45,714 bases of DNA, from contig NW_023501156.1 of the NCBI RefSeq assembly GCF_014066305.1, positions 1 through 45,714 of the forward strand, given 5' to 3'. Below, one piece after another: positions 42,621 through 45,714 of the stretch (position 1 is the stretch's first letter; each line of letters starts with the position of its first letter). The notes under the pieces are model-generated. The model was not told the DNA's origin. It saw only the letters and a list, made by a program, of their open reading frames with translations, and made no database searches. Origin of the DNA: Letharia columbiana (taxonomy: Eukaryota; Ascomycota; Lecanoromycetes; Lecanorales; Parmeliaceae). Both the position numbers and the translations under genes were made by a program.

Positions 42621-44342
42621 ATGACTCTGACTACCAAACTCTCTAATGGACAAGAGGAAATATACGATATTGGAGTTTTACTTTTGTGTCGGGCGGAGAG
42701 TATTGACGATTTGGCGGTGAAAGAGGAAGTATTCAAACTCAAGGGCACTTTCGAAACCCGCTTCAATTATTCGCCACAGTAAGACTGGGGGTTATTGGGT
42801 CGCATGATATGCCCCTGTTTCAGGGCCTGGTCGGTACCCCTTCAAGGCGTAGAAGACAGGTGTCCAGTACGAGCTATATAGCCACCTGTTTCGCACCTGT
42901 CAATAACTCTTCATTCGATTTCGTCTCTTTCAGAGCCGTTATATATTTGTTATTCTACCCACCCATACCTATATATAGCTAGCTGTTAGTTCACTCTAGC
43001 TCTATACTATAGACATATATCGAGCGGAAACCGCAGGTGCCGGTCAACACCATAGTAGCTGCTTTCACCGGCGCTCACCATGGACCAACCACCTTGCTCA
43101 TAGTATACTATGCCGGTCATGGTAAACCTGGCAGCTACTATGGCAGTCTGGTATTGCAAGCGTGAGTTCAACATAGCTATCCTACTGCTTGGTTGCTAAT
43201 ACCCCCAGGCAAACTTCGGAGAATGATCAACGGCAGCGCTTAGACTTGCTCGTGTGGAATAAGACCGAGCAGCTTTTGGCCGATGCTGACGCAGACGTCT
43301 TTGAGATCTTTGACTGGTAATCTCCTCTTGCTCGTGGAGGGGACGCTGCTGACATGTCATCGAAGCTGCTACGCAGGGAACTTGTGTCTCACCAGAGGGC
43401 AACCCAGGTCAGTCGGATTAGCCAAGTTTTCACGAGTATAATTTCCGGCTGATAAGATCTAGATTGTTCGAATTCCTGGCAGCGACCAAAGAGATGGCCA
43501 CGACAAAAGTTCCTGGTGAAGACTCGTTTACGTCAGCCCTTATATACGCACTAGAAGCTTTGGTCGAGGAGAAAGGCATGTTCACAACGGTAGAACTCCT
43601 CAGAAAGATTAAGTCCCATGCGCCCAACTTCCCTAGTGATCAGATTCCCGTGCTCTCCGATCGAAGAGACGATGCCCAAGCTGGTCGCATCATGCTTCAT
43701 CCACTCCACAGAAATCTAGAAGATGGCTCACGAACCGCTATATCATCGGAAGAAACTTCCAATCTAGATGCTCTCAAACGCCACACCGTGACTTTGCATT
43801 TTGATTTCGCCAACAAACCTCCATCTACAGACATTGAGATCCTCGGCCGCCATTTGAATCAAATTTTTGAGAGGTCCACCCTTGGTGTAAATCGAGTGCG
43901 GTGGGGGGGTATGAAACGATCAGCGGCTGCCCGTGCTGTTGGAAGCTTTCAGGCTGGTTTGCAACGATCTCGTCGCGCGAGCATGAAACAGTGGCCGATT
44001 TTTGCTACGAGTACGATAGTCCTGAAGACCTTGCAATAGTATACTATGGTGGACACGCATATGAAACGGCACCAAGCTGCGTTGGATATGGCCACTGCTG
44101 GATCGTGGTTAGCTGGGAAGAGTTCCGAGCTGCTGACACCATTTTCGTCAGGCCGGGACTCACCGCAGGCGCTGGAGCTTGCAGCAACAGGGAGCGTGGG
44201 CGTCAACCCTCCGATTGTCAGCGCCATATCATTCCCAAATTCATCGAGCTCAAATGAGGAGAGCGACGACGGCCACACCTTAGTCCGCAGAGTCCGAAAC
44301 AAGAAGCGGAAGTTCGATACGGATGGAGAAGAGGCTTCCTGA
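42621..44342 (+). CDS. Caspase-like (peptidase C14-type) protein, frame problem at first junction
   Basis: Exons read as 42621-42778, 43013-43161, 43209-43316, 43366-43407, 43457-44010 and 44077-44342. The N-terminus (EIYDIGVLLLCRAESIDDLA, VKEEVFKLKGTFETRFNY) is the lead-in of a fungal caspase-like family; exon 2 has the catalytic His in TTLLIVYYAGHG (His codon 43118-43120); the catalytic Cys in FDCCYAG is created across the intron 43317-43365. Then FEFLAATKEMATTKVPGEDS, FTSALIYALEALVEEK, FTTVELLRKI, IPVLSDRRDDAQAGRIMLHP, and a basic tail ending KKRKFDTDGEEAS. Such proteases are candidates for regulated cell death or proteolytic signalling. Odd points: exon 1 ends in phase 2 while exon 2 must start in phase 0, with no alternative GT-AG pair, so one indel or a missed microexon lies near 42779-43012; that intron (234 nt) is far longer than the others. 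Confidence 0.75.
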
Positions 44343-45217
44343 ACGACACATAGACTTTCCGTCGGAAGTCATTGCTTTACCGTTGGCAGCCCAGCAGAGA
44401 CACTCGTCAAGCTTTCAGCGCCTTCTAGTGTTGACAAAATAGGATTGGCGCCTGGATGTTTATGTAGAAGACAAACAACGCAAGCTGTTTTAGGGTTCCA
44501 CAGTTCCGATACGCGCTGCAAGAGACGAAAGAACACATTTTCGTAATATTGATGGAATGCTTGTGGAGAGGCGCTCATGTTGCTGTTTGAAGGTTTTCTT
44601 TCGTAGGTTTAGCGGGCATCTTGCGGGTCTGTGACGACGTCGTACTCATTCCTTCTCATCTCGAGTCAAGCATTCTCCTCTACATGTGCCGTTGGCTTGA
44701 TCAGGCCGGTTTTTGTGCAGGACTCATTTGTACATAATTCATTCAAGTTTTCATCGGCGTCCACTTCCCACGGGTAGAATTTTCTCATAATGTAACTTGG
44801 TGCAAGGATTCCCGCATGGTCATTTGATCTGTGCTACCAAGGACTAGAAATGAAGTCGACGGATGATGACTTTCAGGACTAATCTCATGACATGGGGCAT
44901 CACAGTATAGCAACTCCCGACTGGCACCATGATGCACCTGTATCAGGTAGGGTACTTTGAAGTTCAATGGTGTTTCTGAATGTACTTGATGCTTGATCAT
45001 GTACATAGACAGGAACAGCGGGAGGGGCTGCACGCCCAATTGGACTTCAGTATGGTCAGCAAGTAGCAGAATGCTAGTCTCAAGAGCTTCAGATAGTGCT
45101 CTCGTCATTGGAATGAGGGACTTTCTTTCTCCACACCTGATCATAGAGACCAATTGTTGTTCCTTCGATTTAGAGGTGTAGAAATGTAGTACTCTACTAA
45201 GAAACTAGTCTCAGTAA
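44343..45217. other. 3' region with one unassigned minus frame
   Basis: Downstream of the caspase-like gene. A 122-codon minus frame (45153-44785) starts MVSMIRCGERKSLIPMTRAL and has natural composition (LFLSMYMIKHQVHSETPLNF), but no motif or splice partner; it may be a small gene, a fragment or chance. Confidence 0.3.
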
Positions 45218-45714
45218 GGGCCCGTTTGGCTACCACCTAAAATCCACATTTTCATACATTTCAACTCAACCACACTAATTTCAAAAATTTAGGCTTCAAA
45301 ACGAGGCTAGTAGATTTTCAATATATGCAGATTATATATACGGTTCCATTTGGTAGTCACATTTCGGCTGATTCAGCTGGACGCTAAAAAGTTGCCAAGA
45401 CCTTTCTCCGCAGCAAAATTCGTACAGTAGATATCTACCAGTCTTCAACATGGATAGTCTACCACAAGAAGCGATTGCACGTACATATGACCAGAAAGAA
45501 TAGGAGTACGTTGCGGAGTCTTATTAAAATAACACGAATAGTACTATGCAGCAGTCAAAACAGTAACAATAGCAGCTTCTAACTGTTATCATCGATCATA
45601 GCCATGATATATATAACTATTTATAATAATTATGGCCTTGGATCCAGCGATATAGTCCACCTATAGCGTACATTTTGGATGAAAACTTGCCCTACCCCAA
45701 GTTTTCAGAAATGT
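45218..45714. mobile_element. Left end of a TIR element, truncated by the window
   Basis: Begins GGGCCCGTTTGGCTACC right after TAA (45215-45217). GGGCCCGTTTGG-type ends with a TWA target duplication are characteristic of PIF/Harbinger-derived MITEs. An AT-rich, gene-free sequence follows to the window edge. The right end lies outside, so this rests on one terminus. Confidence 0.45.

Noticed and set aside
1..45714. tRNA genes or CRISPR arrays
   Set aside because: I saw no cloverleaf-type A/B box pair I could support, and no regularly spaced short repeats; the TAAG and cagcct runs are simple microsatellites.

Overview
The window is nuclear DNA of a filamentous ascomycete (Pezizomycotina). The evidence is gene structure (GT-AG introns mostly 46-66 nt), gene content (Nbs1, a CorA-like protein, a NLR with a HET domain, a MARVEL protein, small secreted cysteine-rich proteins) and heavy C-to-T/G-to-A decay of repeats, the footprint of repeat-induced point mutation (RIP). 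I cannot name a class or species from sequence alone. All exon coordinates are hand-spliced from the sequence; family names come from memory of motifs, not from a search.

Layout. 0.3-4.7 kb is a conserved block: nbs1 (DNA double-strand-break sensor) converging on a small mitochondrial-type protein gene, which is divergent from a membrane-anchored cytochrome-b5 protein. 5.4-9.8 kb (minus) is a large NLR that splices into one 1374-codon frame: degenerate alpha/beta-hydrolase, NB-ARC, HET and TPR. It is divergent from a CorA-like membrane protein (10.5-12.2 kb). 12.7-13.7 kb holds a fold-back MITE split by a 711-bp TIR element. Then come an ER FKBP ending in KDEL (14.1-14.6), a broken lectin-like membrane gene (16.3-17.9), a 675-aa membrane protein (18.9-21.3), a MARVEL protein (22.5-23.7), one good and one partial small secreted protein (25.7-27.5), a 287-bp TIR element and a small Ser/Tyr-rich protein (28.9-29.3).

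30.4-38.8 kb is a single 8.4-kb transposon with 77-bp terminal inverted repeats and a perfect 10-bp target-site duplication. Its interior is almost destroyed by RIP-like decay. Two younger retroelement pieces sit inside it, including a compound LTR-internal-LTR-internal-LTR structure that is itself flanked by a 5-bp duplication. The right side (38.9-45.7 kb) has a homopolymer-rich block that looks like poor sequence, a DUF6594-type gene frameshifted by a 5-nt tandem duplication, a gene fragment, a caspase-like gene whose first splice junction does not keep frame, and the left end of another TIR element.

How it fits together. The left end is housekeeping (DNA repair, ER folding, redox). The middle and right are accessory: heterokaryon-incompatibility/NLR and caspase-like genes are plausible players in regulated cell death or allorecognition, and at least two neighbouring accessory genes are frameshifted. 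The most unusual single object is the four-domain NLR; the most informative repeat structures are the nested MITE, the 8.4-kb element and the compound retroelement.
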